Assembly: GCA_030834695.1 (NCBI GenBank)
Contig: JAUQXK010000039.1
Span: forward strand, 1 to 64,000
Direction: 5' to 3'
Origin: Desulfobacterales bacterium
Lineage (GTDB): Bacteria > Desulfobacterota > Desulfobacteria > Desulfobacterales > SpSt-501
DNA: 64,000 bases
Positions 25,212-34,036 of the stretch are shown here, piece by piece. The notes beneath the pieces were generated by a model. The model did no database searches. It was not told the DNA's origin and worked only from the letters and a program-made list of their open reading frames with translations. Position 1 is the first letter of the stretch; each line of letters begins with the position of its first letter. The position numbers and the translations under genes were made by a program.

Positions 25212-26684
25212 TTGATACGGCTTCTGCTTTTAACGGTCTTTGCCGGCGGCCTGGCCGTGCTCACATGCCGGGATTGGTATAAATCCTTGTGCGGATTGAT
25301 TCTTTTGATGGCGGTTGTCGAACATCCCGACATGCCGAAAAGCATTTTTGGAATCCAGGGCCTCAATCCGTGGAACATTCTGTTGGTTGTTGTGATTTTC
25401 GGCTGGGCGATCAGTCGGAGCCGCGAGGACCTCCGCTGGGACTTGCCCGGCCCCGTCACCCTGGCGCTGGCGGCATACGTCCTGGTGATTCTCATCGGGA
25501 TGGTTCGCATGCTGGCCGACATGGACAACTTCATCGACATGGCCGCGGCGGTGGAAGCCGAGCCGCCCACGTTGCTGAGCCTGATCAGCGAACATTTCAT
25601 CAACTCCTTGAAATGGATTATCCCGGGGCTTCTCCTGTTCGACGGTTGCCGGAGCGTGGATAGGTTTCACTTGGGTCTATTCGCCGTGCTCGGGGTGTAT
25701 TTTTTGTTGGGGATTCAAGTGATCCGCTGGATGCCGTTTGAGACCGCCCTCAGCGGCGGGGACCTGACCGACAGGAGTTTGAAAATCCTCCTCAATGAAG
25801 TCGGCTATCACCGGGTCAATCTTTCCATGATGATGGCTGGAGCGATGTGGGCGGTGCTGTGTTCCAGCTATCTGACGCAGCAGATCGCGCTGAAGGCAGC
25901 CCTGATCGCCGGGAGCCTGATCATCCTGTTCGCGCAGGCGCTCACGGGAGGAAGGACCGGGTACGGGACCTGGGCCGTCGTCGGACTCTTTCTCGGTGTG
26001 TTTCGTTTCCGAAAATACGTGCTGTTGATCCCGCTTGCGGCGATCTTGGTCAGCGCGTATGTCCCCGGCGTCTACGAACGGATGATCCAAGGGTTCTCGC
26101 AGGAGACGCAAGGCTCCGAAGAGCAGCTGGACGTTGCCCAAGCCATGGAGGAAGGGCCTGATCTTTACCGGGTGACGGCGGGACGAAATATCGCCTGGCC
26201 GTACATAATAGAAAAAATAGAGGAGGATCCCTTCGTCGGCTACGGCCGCCTGGCGATGAATCGAACCGGCATATCATGGTACCTCTGGAGCCAGTACGGC
26301 GAGAACTTCCCTCACCCGCACAATGCCTACCTGGAGTTAGTCTTAGACAACGGGGTGATCGGGGCCATCCCCGTACTCCTCTTTTATCTCGTTATCATCA
26401 AGTACAGTCTCAGCCTCTTCATGGATACCCAGAATCGTCTTTTCGTCGCAACCGGCGGTGCGACGCTGGCTCTCGTCGGTGCGCTCTTGATCGCATCGAT
26501 CGGCAGCCAGACCTTTTACCCGCGGGAAGGCGCCGTGGGAATGTGGTGCATGATCGGCCTGATGCTGAGGGTCTACGTGCAGCGCGCCGCCGCCGATACC
26601 CGCCTCGATGAAGGAGAAACGGTTCATGACTTCTCGTGGACCCGCAACGGGCAGGGTGAATCATACCCTCCCGCGGCCGGGTAA
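25212..26684 (+). CDS. O-antigen ligase / polymerase-like membrane protein
   Basis: About 490 residues with ten or more transmembrane helices and a large polar loop after VYERMIQGFSQE (about 295-370). This loop contains GYGRLAMNR and ENFPHPHNAYLELVLDNG, the HN-containing motif typical of the Wzy/WaaL O-antigen-ligase family. It probably polymerises or ligates the lipid-linked repeat at the periplasmic face. AAAGGA at about 25197-25202 supports the TTG start at 25212. It overlaps the sulfotransferase gene by about 59 nt. It is the only polymerase candidate in the locus. Confidence 0.85.
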   Translation: MIRLLLLTVFAGGLAVLTCRDWYKSLCGLILLMAVVEHPDMPKSIFGIQGLNPWNILLVVVIFGWAISRSREDLRWDLPGPVTLALAAYVLVILIGMVRMLADMDNFIDMAAAVEAEPPTLLSLISEHFINSLKWIIPGLLLFDGCRSVDRFHLGLFAVLGVYFLLGIQVIRWMPFETALSGGDLTDRSLKILLNEVGYHRVNLSMMMAGAMWAVLCSSYLTQQIALKAALIAGSLIILFAQALTGGRTGYGTWAVVGLFLGVFRFRKYVLLIPLAAILVSAYVPGVYERMIQGFSQETQGSEEQLDVAQAMEEGPDLYRVTAGRNIAWPYIIEKIEEDPFVGYGRLAMNRTGISWYLWSQYGENFPHPHNAYLELVLDNGVIGAIPVLLFYLVIIKYSLSLFMDTQNRLFVATGGATLALVGALLIASIGSQTFYPREGAVGMWCMIGLMLRVYVQRAAADTRLDEGETVHDFSWTRNGQGESYPPAAG

Positions 26685-27660
26685 CGGCAAGATCCGCATC
26701 GCCTATATCCTGTCCGCCAGCCACTCGGGGTCAACGCTTCTGGCCATGCTGCTGAACGCCCATCCCGAGATTTGCACGGTCGGCGAACTGAAAGTCACCG
26801 CGCTGGGCGATGTCGGCCGTTATCGGTGTTCGTGCCGGAGGCTGATCGGCGAGTGCCCTTTTTGGGATCGCGTCTCCACGGAAATGGCCGCACGCGGACT
26901 GGATTTTAGCGTTGCCAACCCCGGCACCGACTTCCGAACGGGCGCCAGCCCGTATGTTTTGAAACTGCTGCAGCCGCTGTATCGCGGGGGAGTGCTCGAG
27001 CAGGTCCGGGGCGTGCTGCTCCGGATGTCTCCGCGCTGGCGGGCGCAGCTGCCGAGGATCCAGATGATGAATTCGGCGCTCATGAGCGCGGTGCTGGCGC
27101 AGACGAAAAAAGAGATGATCGTCGACTCGTCGAAGATCGGTCTGCGGCTGAAGCTGCTCCTGGAGAACCCGCGGTTGGATATCAAAATCATCCGGCTCAT
27201 TCGCGACGGTCGAGCGGTCAGCCTGTCCTATATGGATCCGGCCGCCTTTGCGGATTCCAGGAACGAGGCCCTGCGCGGCGGCGGTTCGGGGGGGGATCGG
27301 CGGTCGGAGAGACTCCCGATGGATCTCGCCGCCAGGGAATGGCGTCGCAGCAACGAAGAAGCCGAGGCATTGCTCAGCCGGGTCGACCGTGCAAAATGGG
27401 TTGCGATCCGCTACGAGGAGCTATGCCAGGACCCCCAAAAAACGCTGAAGGAGATTTTCAGTTTCCTGGAGGTCGGTCCGGAAGATCGGTGGCGGGGCTT
27501 TCGAACAGTCGAACATCATATCATCGGGAATGGAATGCGCTTGGACGCCTCGAACGAAATTGAATTGGACGAGCGGTGGAAACGGGTGCTCACCGTCGAC
27601 GACCTCGAAGCGTTCGAGCAGGAAGCCGGTCGCACGAACCGACTCTTAGGATACGCATGA
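26626..27660 (+). CDS. PAPS-dependent sulfotransferase
   Basis: About 344 residues. The 5'-phosphosulfate-binding loop is ILSASHSGSTLLAMLLNAHP (about 24-43), and the 3'-phosphate motif RLIRDGRAVSLSY (about 187-199) has the expected Arg and Ser. The C-terminal part VAIRYEELCQDPQKTLKEI is typical of the sulfotransferase fold. GGAG at 26613-26616 fits ATG 26626. Embedded between polymerase and flippase genes, it most likely sulfates a sugar of the repeat unit or polymer in the cytoplasm, using PAPS, perhaps from the product of 14666-16381. The acceptor is unknown. Confidence 0.88.
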   Translation: MTSRGPATGRVNHTLPRPGNGKIRIAYILSASHSGSTLLAMLLNAHPEICTVGELKVTALGDVGRYRCSCRRLIGECPFWDRVSTEMAARGLDFSVANPGTDFRTGASPYVLKLLQPLYRGGVLEQVRGVLLRMSPRWRAQLPRIQMMNSALMSAVLAQTKKEMIVDSSKIGLRLKLLLENPRLDIKIIRLIRDGRAVSLSYMDPAAFADSRNEALRGGGSGGDRRSERLPMDLAAREWRRSNEEAEALLSRVDRAKWVAIRYEELCQDPQKTLKEIFSFLEVGPEDRWRGFRTVEHHIIGNGMRLDASNEIELDERWKRVLTVDDLEAFEQEAGRTNRLLGYA

Positions 27661-29294
27661 AGACCATTGCGGCCCCTTCTCCAGGATCCGGGCGAACCGT
27701 CTCCTTTCAGGGCACCTCGAAGGTGCGGCCGACTGAAGCCGATTTGAGCGGGCGGGACCGATTGCTTCGAAACGTCGTGGCCAGCTGGGCCGGTCATCTG
27801 ATTTTCATATTCGCCGGGTTCGTCCTGCCGCGAATGATCGACCGGGAGATCGGCCAAACCGAGCTCGGTATTTGGGATTTCTCCTGGTCGGTCGTCAACT
27901 ATTTTGGAATGGCGGGTCTCGGCATCGGCTCATCGGTGAACCGATACGTAGCCAAGTACCGCGGGACCCAGGACACTCAGAAGCTCCGGACGGCGGTATC
28001 TTCGGTTTTTGTCGTCCAATTGATCGCCAGCATCATGATTGCCGGGTTGACCGGCGCCGCCACTTGGGCGATTCCCGCTTTTTTTTCGGACCGGCTCGGC
28101 GGCTATCACGTAACCGCCCAGTACGTCGTGCTGCTGCTGGGTTTGAGCCTGGCCGTGCAGATGGCATTCGACACGTTCAGGGGCATCATCACGGGCTGCC
28201 ACCGTTGGGACGTGCACAATGGGCTGAATGCCGGCGCCCACGCGCTGACAGTCGGCGCGATGATATGGTCCATGCTGCAGGGGGGGCGGCTGATAAGCCT
28301 GAGCGCGGTCTACCTCTGCGGCTCGTTGCTCACCGAACTGATACGGGTTTTCCTGGCTTTTCGTATTTGCCCGCTTATTTCGATCCATCTCAAGTACTTC
28401 AGCCTGCGCCAGGCATGGGCGATGCTGAAGTTCGGAATCAAGGGAATCGCCGCGGGCATCGCCTACGTGGTCATCTTCCAGGCCACGAGCATTTTGATCG
28501 CAAGCCACATGGGGCCGGCAGCACTGGCCGTTTTTTCCCGGCCGGCGTCGCTGGTCCGGGTGCTCGAGAATATGATCGCCAAATTCGCGATGGTTCTGAC
28601 ACCCACGGCCGGATCTTTGCAAAGCACCGGCCAACTCGAGGAACTGCAACGCCTTTTTCTTCAAAGCGCTAGAATCGGTGTGTTTCTGACCCTGCCGGGG
28701 GTGATTTTCCTGATTTTTCTCGGTAGTCCCATCCTCGAAATTTGGATGGGCGCCGCCTATGGGTCCGGAATGATCGTATCCATATTGGCGGTGGGGTTCT
28801 TTTTGCCCATCTCCCTGCAGTCCGTTTTCAGCATTCTGACCGGAATGAATCTTCACGGACGGGTGGGGTTGGTCAGTTCGCTGGTTTCCATCTTAATTTT
28901 CACGGCCGGTGCATGGGTTTTGACGCTCACCGGATGGAACCTCGACAACGCGTCGGTTCTGCTGGCGATTTCATTCAGTGCGGGGATCGGCGTAGTGCGC
29001 CCCGTTTATGGATGTCTGCAGCTGAAAATTCCGATCAAGCGGTTCTTGAGCCGGACGATTCTTCCACCGCTTGCATGCGGATTGCCGTTTGCTGCTTGCC
29101 TGGGAATTAACCGGGTCTTCATAATCGACCGCCCCGTCGTTTCGACCGTGGTCGGCCTTGTCACCGCTGCGGTCATCCTCGGGCCGTTGTATTGGCGTTA
29201 TGTGGTCCCGGATTCCAAGCGCATAACGTTACGATCCTGGATCCGAATCCCTTTCACGTGCAGAGCCAAGCCGGCGAGCGACGTCTTGAATTAG
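27657..29294 (+). CDS. Wzx-type flippase (polysaccharide transporter, MATE/MOP superfamily)
   Basis: About 545 residues with 12-14 predicted transmembrane helices spread from about 40 to 520. The early part RNVVASWAGHLIFIFAGFVLPRMIDREIG matches the RfbX/Wzx opening, and the middle motif RPASLVRVLENMI is family-like. It would flip the undecaprenyl-linked repeat to the periplasm. The ATG overlaps the sulfotransferase stop (ATGA), so the two are translationally coupled, in keeping with sulfation before export. Confidence 0.9.
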   Translation: MKTIAAPSPGSGRTVSFQGTSKVRPTEADLSGRDRLLRNVVASWAGHLIFIFAGFVLPRMIDREIGQTELGIWDFSWSVVNYFGMAGLGIGSSVNRYVAKYRGTQDTQKLRTAVSSVFVVQLIASIMIAGLTGAATWAIPAFFSDRLGGYHVTAQYVVLLLGLSLAVQMAFDTFRGIITGCHRWDVHNGLNAGAHALTVGAMIWSMLQGGRLISLSAVYLCGSLLTELIRVFLAFRICPLISIHLKYFSLRQAWAMLKFGIKGIAAGIAYVVIFQATSILIASHMGPAALAVFSRPASLVRVLENMIAKFAMVLTPTAGSLQSTGQLEELQRLFLQSARIGVFLTLPGVIFLIFLGSPILEIWMGAAYGSGMIVSILAVGFFLPISLQSVFSILTGMNLHGRVGLVSSLVSILIFTAGAWVLTLTGWNLDNASVLLAISFSAGIGVVRPVYGCLQLKIPIKRFLSRTILPPLACGLPFAACLGINRVFIIDRPVVSTVVGLVTAAVILGPLYWRYVVPDSKRITLRSWIRIPFTCRAKPASDVLN

Positions 29295-29361
29295 AAGGCG
29301 GCGCCCCGTACAGAGCCACACCCCCGGCCGTCCGCGCTTAGCCGTATCGCATGATCTGGAA

Positions 29362-30624
29362 ATGATGTTTGCCCTCAATGCCGTTCACGGCGTAAATCCA
29401 GATGCCAAGAGCAGAACCGTGCCCGAATGCCTATCGATTCGCAAAATTCCTTATCCGTACCGCGCCATGCTTGCGATTTGCAGCGATTTGGACGAGACCC
29501 CGGATCGACAGGCCTATTTCGAAACCGCCAAGTTCTTGAATACCTGCCAGATGACCGCGATGGGCGCAGGGGTGGGTCTCGAAGTCGGCAACTCGATCTA
29601 TTTTGATATGCCCGGCCCTCAATTTTCGTATTGGAACACGGACGACCACGGGCGGGGCATGATCGCGGACTGTATTCACTCGGGGCACATCGACTGCCTG
29701 CATTCCTATGGCGACCGCGCGACCCAGCGCAGTCACGTGGAGCGGGCGCTGGAGGCACTGACGCGCAATAATTGCCGGCTGGAAGTATGGATCGACCATG
29801 CAACCGCACCGTCCAATTTCGGGCGAGACATCATGCGGGGACGCGGCGATCTGCCTTCGGCGGAAATCTACCATTCCGATCTTTCGTGCCAATGGGGCAT
29901 TCAATTTGTGTGGCTGGGGCGTGTGACCAGCATCATCGGCCAGGACAGCTCGTGGAATTTATCAGGTATCTGGAACCCGAAAGAAAAAATCAGCTCGACG
30001 GCCACCGGTCTGAAAGAGGCCGTCAAATGTTTGGCCGGAGCGCTGGGCCGTTCCAAATACGCCATGCACAAAGCCAATGAGCTCATCCAAGAGACCACTC
30101 TTCGGGACGGAAAAGCGGTGGTTGAATTCATGAGATTCAATCCGAACTGGAAGGGGGTAAGCTGGGGCGCCACCGCAGATGAAATTGCGGAAGTACTGCG
30201 GCCGGCGATTCTGGATCGGCTGGTGCGGCGAGAAGGGATCAGCATACTATACACTCACCTGGGGAAGATCGGCGGGTCGTCGAAGATCTTCAAAGCGGCG
30301 ACGATAAAAGCGTTCAAGACCCTTGCCCGGTATTCCCGAGACCAAAAGATACTGGTCGCGGCGACCCAGCGAATCCTTAAATATCGGAGAGCTGCGGGAG
30401 ATCTAAAGGTTAGCTGTGCATCGGCCGGCGACCGCTTTCTCATCAGGCTGGACTCGCGCTATCCGGAGGATCTGGACGGGATCACGGTGTACACCGGGCA
30501 GCCCGAAAAATCGGACCTTTTCATCAATGGCCGCGCCGTTCGCCACTTCCATCGAAACCCGGCGGACCCAACCGGCCGAAAGAGCATATCCCTCCCCTGG
30601 AAAAAACTCGAATATCCCGTTTAG
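29362..30624 (+). CDS. NodB-like (polysaccharide-deacetylase-fold) protein with altered metal site, putative
   Basis: A protein of 420 residues. The layout resembles carbohydrate esterase family 4: MLAICSDLDET (about 36-46) occupies the place of the TFDDG motif, SGHIDCLHSYGD (about 111-122) resembles GHEIGNHTYSH but the second metal His is Asp, and ILYTHLGK (about 295) resembles the late IILLHD motif. About 100 further residues at the C-terminus form a beta-rich part with no recognised domain. There is no signal peptide. It could be a lyase, esterase or catalytically altered deacetylase acting on the polymer precursor. The fold assignment is by eye and uncertain. Confidence 0.5.
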   Translation: MMFALNAVHGVNPDAKSRTVPECLSIRKIPYPYRAMLAICSDLDETPDRQAYFETAKFLNTCQMTAMGAGVGLEVGNSIYFDMPGPQFSYWNTDDHGRGMIADCIHSGHIDCLHSYGDRATQRSHVERALEALTRNNCRLEVWIDHATAPSNFGRDIMRGRGDLPSAEIYHSDLSCQWGIQFVWLGRVTSIIGQDSSWNLSGIWNPKEKISSTATGLKEAVKCLAGALGRSKYAMHKANELIQETTLRDGKAVVEFMRFNPNWKGVSWGATADEIAEVLRPAILDRLVRREGISILYTHLGKIGGSSKIFKAATIKAFKTLARYSRDQKILVAATQRILKYRRAAGDLKVSCASAGDRFLIRLDSRYPEDLDGITVYTGQPEKSDLFINGRAVRHFHRNPADPTGRKSISLPWKKLEYPV

Positions 30625-30657
30625 CCTTCGGTGCACGTGAAGAGAGACGATTCGAAC

Positions 30658-31800
30658 ATGGCCAGTGAGCTGAGAACGGACCTGCTTTTGGATTGGCCGA
30701 GTGTCTATTCGCTGGAACGAGAGTGGAACGGCCTGGTAGAGCAGTCCCGAGCGAACATCATTTTTTTGACATGGGAGTGGTTTAAAGCTTGGGCCACCCT
30801 GTCTGATCGCTCCATCAAGCCCTTCGTGATCGTCGTGAGGGACGCACGCGGGGCGCTCGTGGGGTTGGCCCCGTTTTATCTGGCCCGATACCGTTTGCTT
30901 AAAATCCTGCCGTATCGCACGCTTCGAATCATGGCCGACTACGCCACCGGCGCCGAATGCCTGGATTGGATGGCCGTCAGGGGATCTGAAACCCAAGTCT
31001 GTCACCGAATAGCCCAGGCGATGAAAGCGGCTTCCAGACGCTGGGACTGCATGTGGATGCCGCATGTGCCCGCATGGGGGGGCGCCAGCCAGCGCATACG
31101 GACCACCTGTCTGGCACAGGATTTTTTCTGCCGCCAACGGTCGATCGAGTTCGGGTATGTCGAGCTTCCGGAGACCTTCGGGCACTTCTTGAAGACCTTG
31201 TCCGCCAATCGGCGCAGCGAACTGCGGAGGCAGCATAAAAACCTTGCAAGCTCCCATGGCGTAACCATCACGCGCTGCCGCGAGGAAGCCGATCTGGGGC
31301 GGTATCTAGATGCGCTTTTCGACCTGAACCACCGGCGGTGGAGAAGCCGCGGCCAAGACGGCACCTTTATCCGCAAACCCGGCGAGGCGCTGTTTTACAG
31401 GAAATTTCTTCCGGTCGCCTTGAAAAAGGGCTGGCTGCGGCTCTACGGGTTGGAGGTGGACGGCGTGTTCAAAGCGGTCCAGATCGGCTACGTCTATAAC
31501 GGCGTCTTCTATCAGATGCAGGAGGGGTTCGATCCCGATTTCATCCAAGGGGTGGGCAATGTTCTGCGCGCCCGAACCATCGAGGACTGCATATCAGAAG
31601 GATTGAAGGGTTATGATTTTCTGGCCGGCATGAGCGAGCACAAGCGGCGATGGGCCTCAACGCCGCGCATGGGCCACCATCTTTTCGTCGGAAACCGGAA
31701 TTGGAAAAATCGTCTCCTGTTCTTCAAGGAAGTCTGGCCGACCGGGAGGTACCTTCGTCCCTGCCTGCTTCCATCGGCGAACGCGGCGCTGCCCGAATGA
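30658..31800 (+). CDS. GNAT/FemAB-like acyltransferase (CelD/BcsL family)
   Basis: About 380 residues of the 'cellulose biosynthesis CelD' type: FLTWEWFKAWA (about 35), VVRDARGALVGLAPFYLA (about 60-78), LSANRRSELRRQHKN (about 182) and QIGYVYNGVFYQMQEGFDP (about 280). Members carry two GNAT-like domains and are common in exopolysaccharide loci, where they probably acylate sugars or aminoacylate a polymer. ATG 30658 is chosen over GTG 30631, which has no ribosome site. Its stop overlaps the deacetylase start (ATGA). Three related acyltransferase-like proteins are encoded in this stretch. Confidence 0.78.
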   Translation: MASELRTDLLLDWPSVYSLEREWNGLVEQSRANIIFLTWEWFKAWATLSDRSIKPFVIVVRDARGALVGLAPFYLARYRLLKILPYRTLRIMADYATGAECLDWMAVRGSETQVCHRIAQAMKAASRRWDCMWMPHVPAWGGASQRIRTTCLAQDFFCRQRSIEFGYVELPETFGHFLKTLSANRRSELRRQHKNLASSHGVTITRCREEADLGRYLDALFDLNHRRWRSRGQDGTFIRKPGEALFYRKFLPVALKKGWLRLYGLEVDGVFKAVQIGYVYNGVFYQMQEGFDPDFIQGVGNVLRARTIEDCISEGLKGYDFLAGMSEHKRRWASTPRMGHHLFVGNRNWKNRLLFFKEVWPTGRYLRPCLLPSANAALPE

Positions 31801-32900
31801 GGCTTCGAAGCCTTTCCGGACGGGCGTGCATCATCGATTTCCTTCGGCTCTCTGGAGGGCTGCGACTGATCCGGTCGACCCGTCGGGATGCCGTCACCAT
31901 TTTGATGGTGCATGGCGTGATGGATCGCGGAGTTCCGTCCTCCTGGCAGCCCCTGCGGCCTCAGCTGGCGCGGCGGGACCTCCATCGATGCCTGGAACGG
32001 CTTTCAAAGTACTACCAGTTTGTGAGCCTCGGTGAAGCCGTCGATATGATCCGCGGGGAGGCTGCGTTTAAGCCGCATCGTCTCGTGCTGTCGTTCGACG
32101 ACGGGTACCGGAATCAACTGAAGCATGCCCTGCCGATTCTCGAAGCGTTCAATGCCCCGGCCGTCTTTTTCCTGGCGACCGGGCCGATTGAAAGCCGGAA
32201 GCCGTTCTGGTTCGATCGGCTGGACTACGCCCTACAACAGGCGACGGTTGCAGGACGCAAATCCAGAATCAACGGCGGCGATGCGGTCGAAATAGCCGGC
32301 GGCCATCGCGAGGCCCTGGCCGCGGCCTACAAACGGCTTCGGGATTCGGCCAAGAGAATCGCCAGACCCGATAGCGAGATGGTGGCAGAAATGGAGTCGT
32401 TGGCCGAGGCGCTCGAAAGCGAAAGCGGGAAGAAGCTGGGAGACATCTTCGAAGTCGACGACTGGTCCGCTCTTTTAAGCTGGCCGGAAATCGCCGCTCA
32501 GGCCGGTCATCCGCTGGTATCCTTCGGGAGTCATACGGTCGACCACACCCGACTGGGGTGCGTCAGCGAAGGCGAGGCCGCTTACCAGGCCAAAGCATCC
32601 AAGGAGAAAATCGAGCGGCACACCGGCCGCGAGTGCCGATTTTTCTGTTATCCCAGCGGCAGTTTCAGCAGGGCCTCGACTCGGGTTCTGAAAAACTGCG
32701 GCTACACCGCCGCCGTGACCACGCTGGAGGGGCTGAACCGGCGCAACGACCATCCATTTACGCTGCGCCGGATCAACCTCCCGACCGCGGGCGGGACGAG
32801 CGAGCTGCTCTGGCAGGCGCTTCAGCTGCCGCAGCCGGGTTTTCTGTTGGGGCGGAATTCCAGACGAGCTTTGGCCGCAGAGAATCGATTGGGTGACTGA
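31797..32900 (+). CDS. Polysaccharide deacetylase (NodB/CE4)
   Basis: About 367 residues. CE4 motifs are complete: LVLSFDDGY (catalytic base and metal Asp, about 98-106), GSHTVDH (metal His pair, about 243-249), and FCYPSGSFS (about 283-291). A helical insertion of about 70 residues lies between motifs 1 and 2. It has no signal peptide, so it should act on cytoplasmic sugar intermediates or be exported another way. It would remove N- or O-acetyl groups from the repeat unit or polymer. Coupled by overlaps at both ends (ATGA before, TGATG after). Confidence 0.9.
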   Translation: MRLRSLSGRACIIDFLRLSGGLRLIRSTRRDAVTILMVHGVMDRGVPSSWQPLRPQLARRDLHRCLERLSKYYQFVSLGEAVDMIRGEAAFKPHRLVLSFDDGYRNQLKHALPILEAFNAPAVFFLATGPIESRKPFWFDRLDYALQQATVAGRKSRINGGDAVEIAGGHREALAAAYKRLRDSAKRIARPDSEMVAEMESLAEALESESGKKLGDIFEVDDWSALLSWPEIAAQAGHPLVSFGSHTVDHTRLGCVSEGEAAYQAKASKEKIERHTGRECRFFCYPSGSFSRASTRVLKNCGYTAAVTTLEGLNRRNDHPFTLRRINLPTAGGTSELLWQALQLPQPGFLLGRNSRRALAAENRLGD

Positions 32901-34036
32901 TGCCTCGGATCTGCATCGTGGCGCATTTCGCGCTGGGAGCCATGCTTGGGGGATTCAACGGCCACTGTGGCGGCGTCGAAAGACAGACGAGCATCATGGC
33001 GCGGTGGCTGGCGGGCCGAGGCCACACGGTGTCCCTGATCACCTGGGACGAAGGCCAGCCGGAAAACCTCCTCGTCGACGGGGTTCGGCTGATCAAGCTG
33101 TGCCGACGCGATGAGGGGCTGCCGGGGCTGCGTTTTTTCCACCCGAGATGGACCAGCCTGAATTCCGCTCTGCGACAGGCCGATTCGGAGCTGTACTATC
33201 AAAACTGCGCCGAATACGTGACGGGGCAGGTCGCCGGGTGGTGCCGCCGAAACCGGCGTCGCTTCGTGTATTCGGTGGCGAGCGACCCGGATTGTGACCC
33301 GCGGTTGCCCGAAATGCATACCCGCCGAGAGCGGTTCCTTTACCGGTATGGTTTAAGGCACAATCACCGGATCATCGTCCAGACCGAAGCGCAGCGGCGC
33401 ATGCTCTCGGCCGGGTTCAAACTGGACGGCATCCCGCTGCCCATGCCGTGTCCCGGACCGGCTGTTTCCGAATACACTTCCCCCTCACATTCTTCGCCGC
33501 GGTTTCGCGTGGCCTGGGTGGGACGGATCGCCCCGGTCAAACGCTTCGATGTTCTTCTCGATGCGGCCGAGCAACTGCCCGATATCCGGTTCGATGTGGC
33601 CGGTCAACCGGATTCCCCGGGTGCTTACTCCGGCGCGTTGTACGAAAGGGCCAAAGCGATGGGGAACGTAATGTTTCACGGACGCATCCCCTCGCAGCGG
33701 ATGCCCGACTTCTACCGGAAAGCGTCCGTCCTTTGCTGCACCTCCTCCTATGAGGGGTTCCCGAATTCGTTTCTGGAAGCGTGGAGCCACGGGCTGCCCG
33801 TCATATCCACCGTCGATCCCGACGACCTCATTTCAGAAAGAAAGATGGGAGTATATGCCGACCGCCTGTCGGCGCTGGTCCCCGCGATCCACCGGCTCGA
33901 GGAGAACGTCGCGGAATGGCGGTTGATGTCCGCCAATGCCCGCAGCTACTACCTGGAGGCTCATGCGGTCGAGCCCGCCATGAGGCGGTTCGAAAACCTT
34001 TTTTTGAAGGTGCTGGAGGGCGGAAAACGACCATGA
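32900..34036 (+). CDS. Glycosyltransferase family 4
   Basis: A GT-B glycosyltransferase of 378 residues. The N-terminal half has a Gly-rich opening (ALGAMLGGFNGHCGGVERQTS), and the C-terminal half has VAWVGRIAPVKRFDVLLDAA and the sugar-nucleotide E-x7-E motif in YEGFPNSFLEAWSHGLPVI (about 285-303). Retaining transfer of a sugar from a nucleotide donor to the lipid-linked repeat is the likely role; donor and linkage unknown. It starts inside the deacetylase stop and ends inside the next start. Confidence 0.92.
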   Translation: MPRICIVAHFALGAMLGGFNGHCGGVERQTSIMARWLAGRGHTVSLITWDEGQPENLLVDGVRLIKLCRRDEGLPGLRFFHPRWTSLNSALRQADSELYYQNCAEYVTGQVAGWCRRNRRRFVYSVASDPDCDPRLPEMHTRRERFLYRYGLRHNHRIIVQTEAQRRMLSAGFKLDGIPLPMPCPGPAVSEYTSPSHSSPRFRVAWVGRIAPVKRFDVLLDAAEQLPDIRFDVAGQPDSPGAYSGALYERAKAMGNVMFHGRIPSQRMPDFYRKASVLCCTSSYEGFPNSFLEAWSHGLPVISTVDPDDLISERKMGVYADRLSALVPAIHRLEENVAEWRLMSANARSYYLEAHAVEPAMRRFENLFLKVLEGGKRP

